A stretch of DNA of 54,293 bases from assembly GCA_019694575.1 (NCBI GenBank), contig JAIBBR010000016.1, positions 1 to 54,293 of the forward strand, given 5' to 3'. The stretch's first letter is position 1. Each line of letters starts with the position of its first letter. Source of the stretch: Myxococcaceae bacterium (lineage in GTDB: Bacteria > Myxococcota > Myxococcia > Myxococcales > Myxococcaceae). Shown here in pieces: positions 8,082-14,891 of this stretch. The position numbers and the translations under genes are program-made. The notes beneath the pieces are model-generated. The model had not been told where the DNA came from. It did no database searches and saw only the letters and a program-made list of their open reading frames with translations.

Positions 8082-9332
8082 CTAGTAAGCAACCGTCAGG
8101 CGTAAGAAAGCTTCGTGACGGGTGAACTGCGAGGCCAAAGAATTGGCGGTCGAAGTGCGCCATTGGAAATTGTAGCCCACCGCGACTGAGAAGAAGGTGG
8201 TGATGGCGTATTGAGGGCTGAGGCTTGCCGAGACGACCATGTCTTTGCGGCCCTGCGTGCCGTAGAACGTCAAGTAGTCGAAGGTGCCAGAGCCAATCAG
8301 CTTGAAGCGCCCAGTCTCAAATTGCCCTTCAAGGTAGCCGCGGTCGTCGCCATTGGTGCCGTAGACGGGTACCGGCTGCACGGTGCGCAAGTAACCCGCG
8401 CGCACCGAAAAGTTAGAGTGAAGATAGGCAAGCTCGGCCTGCGCCAACAACGTGCTGGCGCCGCTGTTTGAAAAGTCGTGCGCCCAACCCAGCTTGGCGG
8501 TGACTGAAATGTGCGACGAAATAAGGCCGACCATGCCGGCAGTGCCCGAGAGCAACCGGGCCGCCGCGGTGCCCGAGGCGCCCGAGAAATAGGTACGCCA
8601 GTCATAGCCGACGTCGACGGTGAGCGCCGTTTTGGGGAAGAAGCGCCAACGGGTATTAAAGTTGGCGTTCAAGTTGCTGTAATTCATTTGCGAAACAATG
8701 CCGCTGTTGCAGCTCGCGTCAGTCGGGTCGCAATTGCCTTGGGTAATGTCACCTTGGGCCAGCGGATCAAACAATTCGACGCCCCAGGTGAGCGACGGCG
8801 TGAATTCGAGTGCCCGGCCGCCGGGGTGAATGGGCAACGCCGCGCGCAGGCTGTTGTAAAGCGACAGCACGCCAATAGAGAGCGCTGCGTTTTGCGTGCG
8901 GTCGCTGCGGGTGAGGTTGTCGCCGACTTGAAACTCAACGGCTCCGTCTTGGTTGAAGGCGGTGTCTAAGCCCACGGCTGCTTCAACGTGAGAAGCAGCG
9001 CGCGAATTAGAGCTCAAGAGGCCCGTGTAAAGAGCGTAACCTACGTTGCCGTTGAAGTTGACACGGGTCGACGGGGTGGCCAGCTCGTACCGTGTGCCGG
9101 GGCGAAAGTAGGCGACCAGCTCAGGGCTCACCACCAGCGGGTTTTGGCTGTCGAAGAACCCGGCCGCTGAATTGAAGTGCCCTTCGAGCTCGAGGTACAG
9201 GTGTAGCCTGCCTTCACCCACCTTGAAGCCGTTGCTGTTGGTGATGCCGGCGGTAACAGGGGCTGGCTGCGCGACGGCCAGAGCCGAAAGCGTCAGCAAA
9301 GCGAGACAAAGAATCCGGGTAGGCGTCTCCAT
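8082..9332 (-). CDS. outer-membrane beta-barrel protein, putative polysaccharide porin (Wzp-like)
   Basis: 416 residues. Signal peptide MEPT-type with cleavage after ALAVAQ (about residue 22). The mature part is a run of alternating amphipathic strands (for example YELATPSTRVNFNGNVGYAL and FSVRAGYLRTVQPVPV) ending in an aromatic last strand, EAFLRLTVAY, as expected for a BAM substrate. The count of strands is compatible with the 18-stranded Wzp/EpsX-type porins of myxobacteria. It is first in a two-gene unit with the short OPX lipoprotein. Inference: it forms the outer-membrane pore for the polymer exported through that OPX protein. No other wzx, wzy, wzc or glycosyltransferase genes are in the window. 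Confidence 0.8.
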   Translation of the reverse strand: METPTRILCLALLTLSALAVAQPAPVTAGITNSNGFKVGEGRLHLYLELEGHFNSAAGFFDSQNPLVVSPELVAYFRPGTRYELATPSTRVNFNGNVGYALYTGLLSSNSRAASHVEAAVGLDTAFNQDGAVEFQVGDNLTRSDRTQNAALSIGVLSLYNSLRAALPIHPGGRALEFTPSLTWGVELFDPLAQGDITQGNCDPTDASCNSGIVSQMNYSNLNANFNTRWRFFPKTALTVDVGYDWRTYFSGASGTAAARLLSGTAGMVGLISSHISVTAKLGWAHDFSNSGASTLLAQAELAYLHSNFSVRAGYLRTVQPVPVYGTNGDDRGYLEGQFETGRFKLIGSGTFDYLTFYGTQGRKDMVVSASLSPQYAITTFFSVAVGYNFQWRTSTANSLASQFTRHEAFLRLTVAY

Positions 9333-9385
9333 CTTTCAATCGGGCGGCGATGTTTTCACCATCGCGCGCTCCAACTCCCTCTCCC

Positions 9386-9411
9386 AAAAAAAATCAGTGA
9401 ACGAGCCGTTC
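9386..9411 (-). terminator. probable rho-independent terminator of the mgl-linked cluster
   Basis: Reading the minus strand, a perfect 5-bp stem GAACG/CGTTC with a 3-nt loop (9399-9411) is followed after 5 nt by eight T residues (9386-9393). It lies between the last gene of the long minus-strand cluster (stop at 9457) and the start of the barrel/OPX pair (9332), where a transcription boundary is expected. The stem is short and the T run slightly displaced, so termination may be partial. Confidence 0.4.
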
Positions 9412-9456
9412 TCCTAGCACAACCCAATTGTGCCACTTCAATTATTTCCCGCGACG

Positions 9457-10002
9457 TTACAGCGTGGGGCTCGCCGGAGGCGGTCGCGATTCGACGTTCG
9501 GAGGTGCAACAGGACGCGTAGGGTCAGTCTTGGGCAGGTCGCTCGGCTCTTCGACGTCGACCAGCAAATTTTCGTCGGTGCGAAAGGCCAATTGGCCAAT
9601 GCATTCTTCGGCTTGTGAGCGCAGCTGCAAAACCTTGGCTTCGGCAATGCTTAGCTTGGTGAATTCATGTTCGGCGGTGGGCGTGTCTTTATTCGCCACG
9701 GCTTCTTGCAGCGATACGTCAGCCAATTCAGAGATGCGCAACAAACCTTTAATTTGAGACAGCTTCTCGTTGACACAGTTGAGTTTCACCACGTCTTTGC
9801 TGTTGCGCGCTTCTTCGAGCTTGCCGATGACATCTTTCAAGGTGTCGCGCATTTTGCCGAGCGCGTTGGCGCTGCGCTGAAGCTTTTCAGGGTCGGGCAC
9901 CTTGGAGGCGTCGACCACTGCTTCGCTCGTCTTCGGCGCGTCGGCCGCGAACGCAAGTCCGCTGATCAGCGCCGCCGCCAAAAACAATCGTGAAAACTGC
10001 AC
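9457..10002 (-). CDS. exported coiled-coil protein of unknown function
   Basis: 181 residues with a GTG start preceded by a GGAAGGGG ribosome-binding sequence. The signal peptide MQFSRLFLAAALISGLAFA is cleaved before ADAPKTS, so the protein is periplasmic. Residues 35-140 are almost entirely helical and probably coiled coil (heptad-like runs such as LQRSANALGKMRDTLKDVIG), with two cysteines at LNCVNEK and AEECIGQ that could form a disulfide. The last 40 residues are Pro-rich and unstructured. No family recognised. It is the last gene of the minus-strand cluster that begins with mglB, 112 bases after the cyclic-nucleotide-binding gene. Confidence 0.72.
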   Translation of the reverse strand: MQFSRLFLAAALISGLAFAADAPKTSEAVVDASKVPDPEKLQRSANALGKMRDTLKDVIGKLEEARNSKDVVKLNCVNEKLSQIKGLLRISELADVSLQEAVANKDTPTAEHEFTKLSIAEAKVLQLRSQAEECIGQLAFRTDENLLVDVEEPSDLPKTDPTRPVAPPNVESRPPPASPTL

Positions 10003-10114
10003 GGGTACACCCCTTCCCAGAACGCTAAACTCTAGAAACGCCTATCTAACGTGTCAACGTACTTGGCGAAAGCTTCCTTTACGTCTTTTTTGTCATCGTT
10101 CGAGTGGTTGACAT

Positions 10115-10561
10115 TCAAATGCGTGCCGCAAGACGTGTGTTCGCTTCACGCAGACGTGACGACAGCACCCGCGCAATATTGATGACTACAAAAGTAAAGC
10201 CATCGCGGTGTTGTTTTCTAAAAGTCGTGAGGTTCTCGGCGGTTAGTTGAAGCAACTCACAATCAGTGCGGGCCCGCACCGAGGCAGAACGGTACTCTTT
10301 GTCGATCAGGCTCATTTCGCCAAAAAACGCGTTGGGCCCGAGCACGGCAATCACCTTGAGCGCGCCACCGGCGTCTTTGCGCACCACTTCGACTTCGCCC
10401 AACGCGATGACGTACAGGCTGTCGCCCAGCTCGCCTTCTTCGAACACCACTTGACCTGACGAGAAACGCTTGGGGCGCGTCAAATCGGTCACATATTCAA
10501 GCTCCTGGTTCGAAAGCATTTCGAACAGGGGAGAGCGCGACAGAATTGGCAGCTTGTCCAT
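10115..10561 (-). CDS. stand-alone cyclic-nucleotide-binding domain protein
   Basis: 148 residues, a Crp-type effector domain with no DNA-binding helix-turn-helix. The start LPILSRSPLFEML is typical of the CAP_ED family. The beta-roll holds GELGDSLYVIALGEVEV, and the phosphate-binding cassette FGEMSLIDKEYRSASVRA keeps the GE pair and the Arg that contact cyclic nucleotide phosphate. The C-terminal helix ends at residue 148 without an output domain, so signalling must be by protein contact. It starts 16 bases after the coiled-coil gene, a likely co-transcribed pair, in the cluster containing mglBA. cAMP versus cGMP or c-di-GMP binding cannot be decided by eye. Confidence 0.87.
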   Translation of the reverse strand: MDKLPILSRSPLFEMLSNQELEYVTDLTRPKRFSSGQVVFEEGELGDSLYVIALGEVEVVRKDAGGALKVIAVLGPNAFFGEMSLIDKEYRSASVRARTDCELLQLTAENLTTFRKQHRDGFTFVVINIARVLSSRLREANTRLAARI

Positions 10562-10577
10562 TTGGTTTTCCCCCTCG

Positions 10578-11540
10578 TCAGTGGACCGTGGCGTCTGGTG
10601 CCGAATGACCTTTGCGGCCCTTCAAGAAATATTCTTCGAAGCGTTGATCACCCTCTTCGGGAGGTGGAACGTGCGCGCGCGCGGGTTCTAAGAAAGAAAC
10701 ACCTCGTTGCCTATCGACCATGTACACCGCCAGCGGTCTTACCTCGAGGTTGTAATTCTCGGCGTCGTCAACCAACGAAATGACGTGCGCCAACTTGTGG
10801 TCGTCTTTCTGCCGAAAGTACAAAAAGTCGCTGCCTGGCATGCAGCCAAACCGCTCTTTCGCCACGTGCAGCCAGGTGGCTTGAGCGGTGCGCGCGTCTT
10901 CGAGCGCTTTGCCAACACGCTCGACTTCAGCGCGCAAGTCTTTAGAGCGCCTCTTTCGGTCTGCTGCCAAGCCGAACAAACTCTCAGCTTCTTTGCGGCC
11001 CTTGCGGCTTTGGGTGCGCTTTTCAGCCACCAAGAGGCTCACCTCGGCGCTCTTGGCCCACAGCCTTTCGACTTCGTCCCACAGGCGAGCTTTGCGCGCC
11101 ATTTCGCGTTCGTATTCATTCGCGGCCATGCGGTGCGCGCGCTCGATGTCTTGCAGCGGCTCGGTGGGCCACTTGTCTTCAATCGCCTCGTCGCGCTCTT
11201 TTTCGACCGCGCCCAGGCGGTACCAGAGCTCTGACACTTTGTAGCGTTGCTCTTCGAAGTCAGAGACGCCACGAAAGCTGCGATTCTCGAGCTCGTCGGC
11301 TTCGACCAGCATGGTAGCCGCGGCGTCTTCGGCTTCGCCCGCGCGGTAGAGCATGTCGATGGCGTTTTTCTGCGTCAGCTCGGCGCGAAATTCCATCAAG
11401 GTGCTCTGTGCGAGCAATTCGTCATATTTGGCTTCGGCCTCGGCGAGCGCGTTGCGCCCATTGAGCCACTGCTGCCACCATTGTTGAAAATCTTCTGAAG
11501 CGATGAGCGAGCGCACTTCACTCAGGCGTTTCTGCATCAT
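10578..11540 (-). CDS. cytoplasmic coiled-coil protein of unknown function
   Basis: 320 residues, no signal peptide or membrane segment. Residues 1-230 are charged, Ala/Glu/Arg-rich helices with coiled-coil character (for example EAEAKYDELLAQ and AHRMAANEYEREMARKA). Residues about 235-290 look globular, with GSDFLYFRQKDDHKLAHVI and YNLEVRPLAVYMVDRQRGVSF, and the last 30 residues are Pro- and charge-rich. I recognise no family. Two tryptophans in QQWWQQW near residue 20 are conspicuous. It lies 16 bases upstream of the cyclic-nucleotide-binding protein and 138 bases downstream of the AgmX-type gene. A cytosolic scaffold role between them is a guess from context. Confidence 0.72.
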   Translation of the reverse strand: MMQKRLSEVRSLIASEDFQQWWQQWLNGRNALAEAEAKYDELLAQSTLMEFRAELTQKNAIDMLYRAGEAEDAAATMLVEADELENRSFRGVSDFEEQRYKVSELWYRLGAVEKERDEAIEDKWPTEPLQDIERAHRMAANEYEREMARKARLWDEVERLWAKSAEVSLLVAEKRTQSRKGRKEAESLFGLAADRKRRSKDLRAEVERVGKALEDARTAQATWLHVAKERFGCMPGSDFLYFRQKDDHKLAHVISLVDDAENYNLEVRPLAVYMVDRQRGVSFLEPARAHVPPPEEGDQRFEEYFLKGRKGHSAPDATVH

Positions 11541-11591
11541 GGCGAGCCGCAGTTTGCCACGGTGTTTCGAATTGATCAGCGCTTTTGATGC

Positions 11592-11678
11592 TCACCCGCC
11601 ATCGGTCCCGTTGGCGAAGGCCATCGGGTAGGTGACGTTGATTGGCCCGTTGAGCGGTGGCTCAGCAGAGCCCATGGC
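11592..11678 (-). other. in-frame relic of an AgmX-type C-terminal tail beyond the stop codon
   Basis: Directly after the TGA stop of the AgmX-type gene (11679-11681) the same frame stays open for 28 codons up to a second TGA (11592-11594). It reads AMGSAEPPLNGPINVTYPMA followed by FANGTDGG. The piece GPINVTYPMAF repeats the pattern of the protein's own last strand, EATVAYPFVF. It looks like the left-over 3' end of a paralogous AgmX-domain gene, or an old tail cut off by a new stop. It could be reached only by stop readthrough. Confidence 0.4.
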
Positions 11679-13004
11679 TCAAGACGCGGGTGAGAAGACG
11701 AACGGGTACGCCACTGTCGCTTCAGAGTCTGGCTTGAAGGGGAACACCCAGCCGCGAATCACCGAGCGAATGCAGCTGCCCACCGCTTCGTTGCCCAGCG
11801 TGTTCTCTTCAATGTCGATTTCAGTCACCCGGCCATTGGTGCCGATGGTGAAACGCACCACCACTTTGCCTTTCAGGCTGGGGTTGCGCTTCAACTCTTT
11901 TTCGTAGCAGCCGGTGATGGCGGCCTTGCGCTGCTTCACGTAACGCGCGAGCGCTTCACGGTCGACGTCAGAGCTTTCGACGTCGGGCGCGGCGTCTTGC
12001 ACGCGACCCCGAATTTGCGCGTCGCCCTTGCTGCCCAGGTTGACGTTACCGCCACCCGAGGTGCCCAAGTCGCCGATGGTGGCTGCCGAACCCGCTGCGC
12101 CGCCTTTTTGACCGCCCGCCACCGCGTCAGAGGTGGCTACGCCGACGCCTGAAGCGCCGCTCAACGCATTGGCGATGTCTGCACCGCCCGTTGAACCTCC
12201 GAGCACGTCTTCGAAAGCGCCGCCTCCAGCGCCCGCGGTGCCCAAAATTTTGAGCAGACCCTTCGAAGCGACCTTGGCCTTCATTTCTTCTTTCGAAGGT
12301 GCCGCCGCGACCGGCTTCTCTGACGCTTCTTTCTTCTCGTCAGTCTTCTTTTCTTCTTTCTTCTCTTCTTTGTCAGAGCCCTTTTCGACCTTCTTCTCGG
12401 GCTTCTTGATTTCGACCGGAATCAGCGCCTTGGCGAAGCGGTCTTGCACCAAGTCTTCGAGCGTCAGCTCACGCTCGGGAGGCAATGGCTGGCAGGCGAG
12501 CACCGTGGCGCCCGTCATGTGCAAAAACACTGACGAGGCGAGCACGATGAAGAACAGCTGGTCTAACCCCGAGAAGAACGAGCCCTTGATGTTGGGCGGC
12601 AGCTCTGCCTTGGGCGGCTCGGGCGGAGGCGTGACGAATTGAAAGAGAATCGACACTTCACCGACCGCGACGCGGCCTTTGGAGGTGTCGTTGAGCGGCA
12701 GCACGTAAACGTTGCCGCGCTTCTTGGCCATGCCCTGTTCACGCAGCGCCTGAAACGACAAGTCGGCGTCGCCCACTTTGACCTTGCCGTCCATCGTCTC
12801 GGTAAAGACGAGGGCGTACTGGTCTTTCACGTACTCGAAGAGCGTGAAGGTGGTGGGCAGGTTGCTGACCGGAACGATGAAGGTGTTGCGCGAATCTTGC
12901 CCAATGGTCACTGGACCGCGCCGTTTGAGCGGGCGGTCTTCGGTAATCTTGTTGCCCTGAATGAGGGCCACACGAAGAACTTTGCCGGTGGTGGCGGTTG
13001 CCAT
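11679..13004 (-). CDS. AgmX/PglI-family protein: FHA-like domain, membrane segment, TonB-like C-terminus
   Basis: 441 residues from the ATG at 13004, which has an AAGGAAAG ribosome-binding sequence; an upstream start at 13052 would add 16 residues. Residues 1-125 resemble the degenerate FHA-like domain of myxobacterial gliding proteins such as GltG (LRVALIQGNKI, RRGPVTIGQDSRNTFIVP). One transmembrane helix follows at about 145-170 (FFIVLASSVFLHMTGATVLA). Then comes a Lys/Glu-rich and Gly-rich periplasmic linker. About 345-441 is the AgmX/PglI TonB_C-like domain with ITGCYEKELKRNPSLKGKVV, FTIGTNGRV and VGSCIRSVIRGWVFP; the paired cysteines are typical. It is probably a trans-envelope force or signal transducer. 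It is co-directional with mglBA and the TPR genes. Confidence 0.86.
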   Translation of the reverse strand: MATATTGKVLRVALIQGNKITEDRPLKRRGPVTIGQDSRNTFIVPVSNLPTTFTLFEYVKDQYALVFTETMDGKVKVGDADLSFQALREQGMAKKRGNVYVLPLNDTSKGRVAVGEVSILFQFVTPPPEPPKAELPPNIKGSFFSGLDQLFFIVLASSVFLHMTGATVLACQPLPPERELTLEDLVQDRFAKALIPVEIKKPEKKVEKGSDKEEKKEEKKTDEKKEASEKPVAAAPSKEEMKAKVASKGLLKILGTAGAGGGAFEDVLGGSTGGADIANALSGASGVGVATSDAVAGGQKGGAAGSAATIGDLGTSGGGNVNLGSKGDAQIRGRVQDAAPDVESSDVDREALARYVKQRKAAITGCYEKELKRNPSLKGKVVVRFTIGTNGRVTEIDIEENTLGNEAVGSCIRSVIRGWVFPFKPDSEATVAYPFVFSPAS

Positions 13005-13122
13005 GTCTTTCCTTAGACCATAACCCGTGCGCCGAAGTTCCCGTACAGGCAAAAGCGCTTAACCATTGAGGACGACGTAAGACTTAGCCCGCGATGAGCA
13101 GCTGCTCAAGAATGCTGATGGA

Positions 13123-13365
13123 TCAGAAAGCGTCTTTTTCGATGCTTTTTTCGACCTTGGGCAAAAAGCTCTCTGCCCGCGACAGCTCGTCAAAGTTCAA
13201 ATTCGAACGCTGAAGAATGTAAAACGCCTGCGGTTTCTGAATGCGGCCTTCGACGGTAATGGCGTCGAGGCGAATGACTTTCTTTTTCTTGGGTGCGCCC
13301 GAAGCGTCTTGGGCGAGGGCGCCCGCCGAGAGCATCACCAGCACTGCGCATAAGCATCGAACCAT
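13123..13365 (-). CDS. small exported protein (80 aa), unknown
   Basis: 80 residues. The signal peptide MVRCLCAVLVMLSAGALAQ leaves a mature peptide of about 61 residues, starting with a basic KKKK stretch. The mature part has VIRLDAITVEGRIQKPQAFYIL, similar in style to short exported proteins found beside AgmX/TonB-like genes in myxobacteria, where the phrase TVEGRIQKPQ recurs. It ends in a helix with charged residues. The gene sits between the TPR lipoprotein gene (23-base gap) and the AgmX-type gene, so it may be a small partner of that assembly. The family link is an impression, not a search result. Confidence 0.65.
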   Translation of the reverse strand: MVRCLCAVLVMLSAGALAQDASGAPKKKKVIRLDAITVEGRIQKPQAFYILQRSNLNFDELSRAESFLPKVEKSIEKDAF

Positions 13366-13388
13366 GGTGTCTCTTCACCCTTCGCTGG

Positions 13389-14891
13389 CTACTTATCGTT
13401 GTCCGACAGCTTACCCTTGGTGGCCGGAGCTGGGGCGGAGTCGTCAGACAACTTCGCACCGGGCTTCTTCTTGGCGTCAGCGGCGGCTTTTTTCTTCGCC
13501 TCTTCGGCCTTCTTCTTTTCTTCAGCCGCTTGGTCGTCAGCCGCCTTCTGCGCGTTGGCTGCTTTGTCGGCTTCGGCCTTCTTGTCTTTTTCAGCTTTCT
13601 CGGCCTTCTTCAACGCGTCACGCTTCTCGCGCTCTTTGCGGCGTTCTTCTTTCTCGATGCCTTTGTTCGCGTCTTTAACGTATTGCTCGACCCGGTCGTC
13701 TTTGCCGCCCTTGTCTTGGTACTGGGCGAAGTAACTGAGCGACGTCTTGAGCCGCTCGGTGGTGTCCATGCCGGGAATCTCGGAGTCGAGGTGCAGAATG
13801 GCCAAGTTGAAATAAGGGTCGGCATTGCCGGGCGATAACCGCATGACTTCTTTGTACTGCGTCATCGCCTTGCTGAAGTCTTGCTTGCCCCGGTAAGCGT
13901 TGCCCAAATTCATGCGTGCCGCAGTGAAGTCAGGCGCGCTGGTAACCGCGCCCTCGAGCTCTTTTACTGCTGCGTCGTAGTCTTGTGCTTCATTGAGCAT
14001 GACACCGTAGTTGTTCTTGGCTTCGGCAAAGTCGGGGCGCAAGGTGACGGCTTGTTTGAATGATTCGAGCGCCTGCGGCTTTTGCTTGAGCGCCAGGTAC
14101 GTCAACCCGAGCGCGTTGTGCACTCCCGCGTTCGAGCCGTCGACGGCGCGCGCGTTCTCGAGCACCATTTTCGCCAGCTCGTGCTTGCCTTCACGGGCGT
14201 ACACCTTGGCAAGCAATTGCATGGCGCGCACGTTGCGCTCGTCGGCCTTGAGCACCTTCTTGGCTTCGGTGGCTGCGGCGTCATACTTGGCCTGCGCCGA
14301 CAGCGTGTACACCAGCGCGTTGCGCAGCCCGAGCGAAGCGGGCATCTCGGCAATCTTGTTGCGCACCTCGCTCTCAATCTGCGGGCAGCGGCGGGTGCGG
14401 CAGTACAGACGGGCCAGAGAGTCCCACGCCATGTCTTGGTCGGGCTTAAGACTGATGGCCTTGCGGTACGCTTTTTCGGCGCCGCTGTCGTCGCCTTGGC
14501 GCTCGCGCACCATGCCCAGGTTGGTCCACGCGTAGTCGGCCTTGGCGTCGGCGTCGGCCGCTTCTTCGAAAGCTTTTTGCGCCGCGGCGACGTCTCCCCG
14601 AGAAGCCGCTTCGACGCCGCGTTGAAAGGCCGACTGGGCCGACGCACTGTACACATATTTCGGTACTTCAGGCGGTGGGGCAGGGGCGGGCGCCGGTTGC
14701 GGCGCGGCGGCTTCTGCACTGGGTGGCGACGCTTGGCCCTGCGCGGACGGGTTGGTCTGCACCACCGTCTTGGGCGTGTACGGCACCTCAGGCGTAGCGC
14801 CGGTGGCCGTGGCGCTGTTCTTGGTGGCGCTTTCTTGCGTGGCGCAACCGAACGAAAACGCCAGTACCGCTGAGGCGACAAGGCGTTTCAT
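13389..14891 (-). CDS. TPR lipoprotein with charged C-terminal coiled coil
   Basis: 500 residues. The lipoprotein signal is MKRLVASAVLAFSFGC with Cys16. A Pro/Ala-rich linker follows to about residue 85. Tetratricopeptide repeats fill about 88-390 (for example AYRKAISLKPDQDMAWDSLA, NALGLTYLALKQKPQALESF, AMTQYKEVMRLSPGNADPYF), roughly seven to nine units. The last 100 residues are extremely Lys/Glu/Ala-rich and probably form a single long helix. It is likely an outer-membrane-anchored periplasmic scaffold. The start overlaps the stop of the 1160-residue TPR gene by 4 bases, so synthesis of the two is coupled. This resembles the TPR lipoproteins of gliding and sporulation (Glt/Nfs) machines, but no ortholog is claimed. 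Confidence 0.85.
   Translation of the reverse strand: MKRLVASAVLAFSFGCATQESATKNSATATGATPEVPYTPKTVVQTNPSAQGQASPPSAEAAAPQPAPAPAPPPEVPKYVYSASAQSAFQRGVEAASRGDVAAAQKAFEEAADADAKADYAWTNLGMVRERQGDDSGAEKAYRKAISLKPDQDMAWDSLARLYCRTRRCPQIESEVRNKIAEMPASLGLRNALVYTLSAQAKYDAAATEAKKVLKADERNVRAMQLLAKVYAREGKHELAKMVLENARAVDGSNAGVHNALGLTYLALKQKPQALESFKQAVTLRPDFAEAKNNYGVMLNEAQDYDAAVKELEGAVTSAPDFTAARMNLGNAYRGKQDFSKAMTQYKEVMRLSPGNADPYFNLAILHLDSEIPGMDTTERLKTSLSYFAQYQDKGGKDDRVEQYVKDANKGIEKEERRKEREKRDALKKAEKAEKDKKAEADKAANAQKAADDQAAEEKKKAEEAKKKAAADAKKKPGAKLSDDSAPAPATKGKLSDNDK

Noticed and set aside
13096-13107. 12-base perfect palindrome GAGCAGCTGCTC in the gap before the AgmX-type gene.
   Set aside because: It has no loop, no T run and is too short to call an operator or terminator without further copies.
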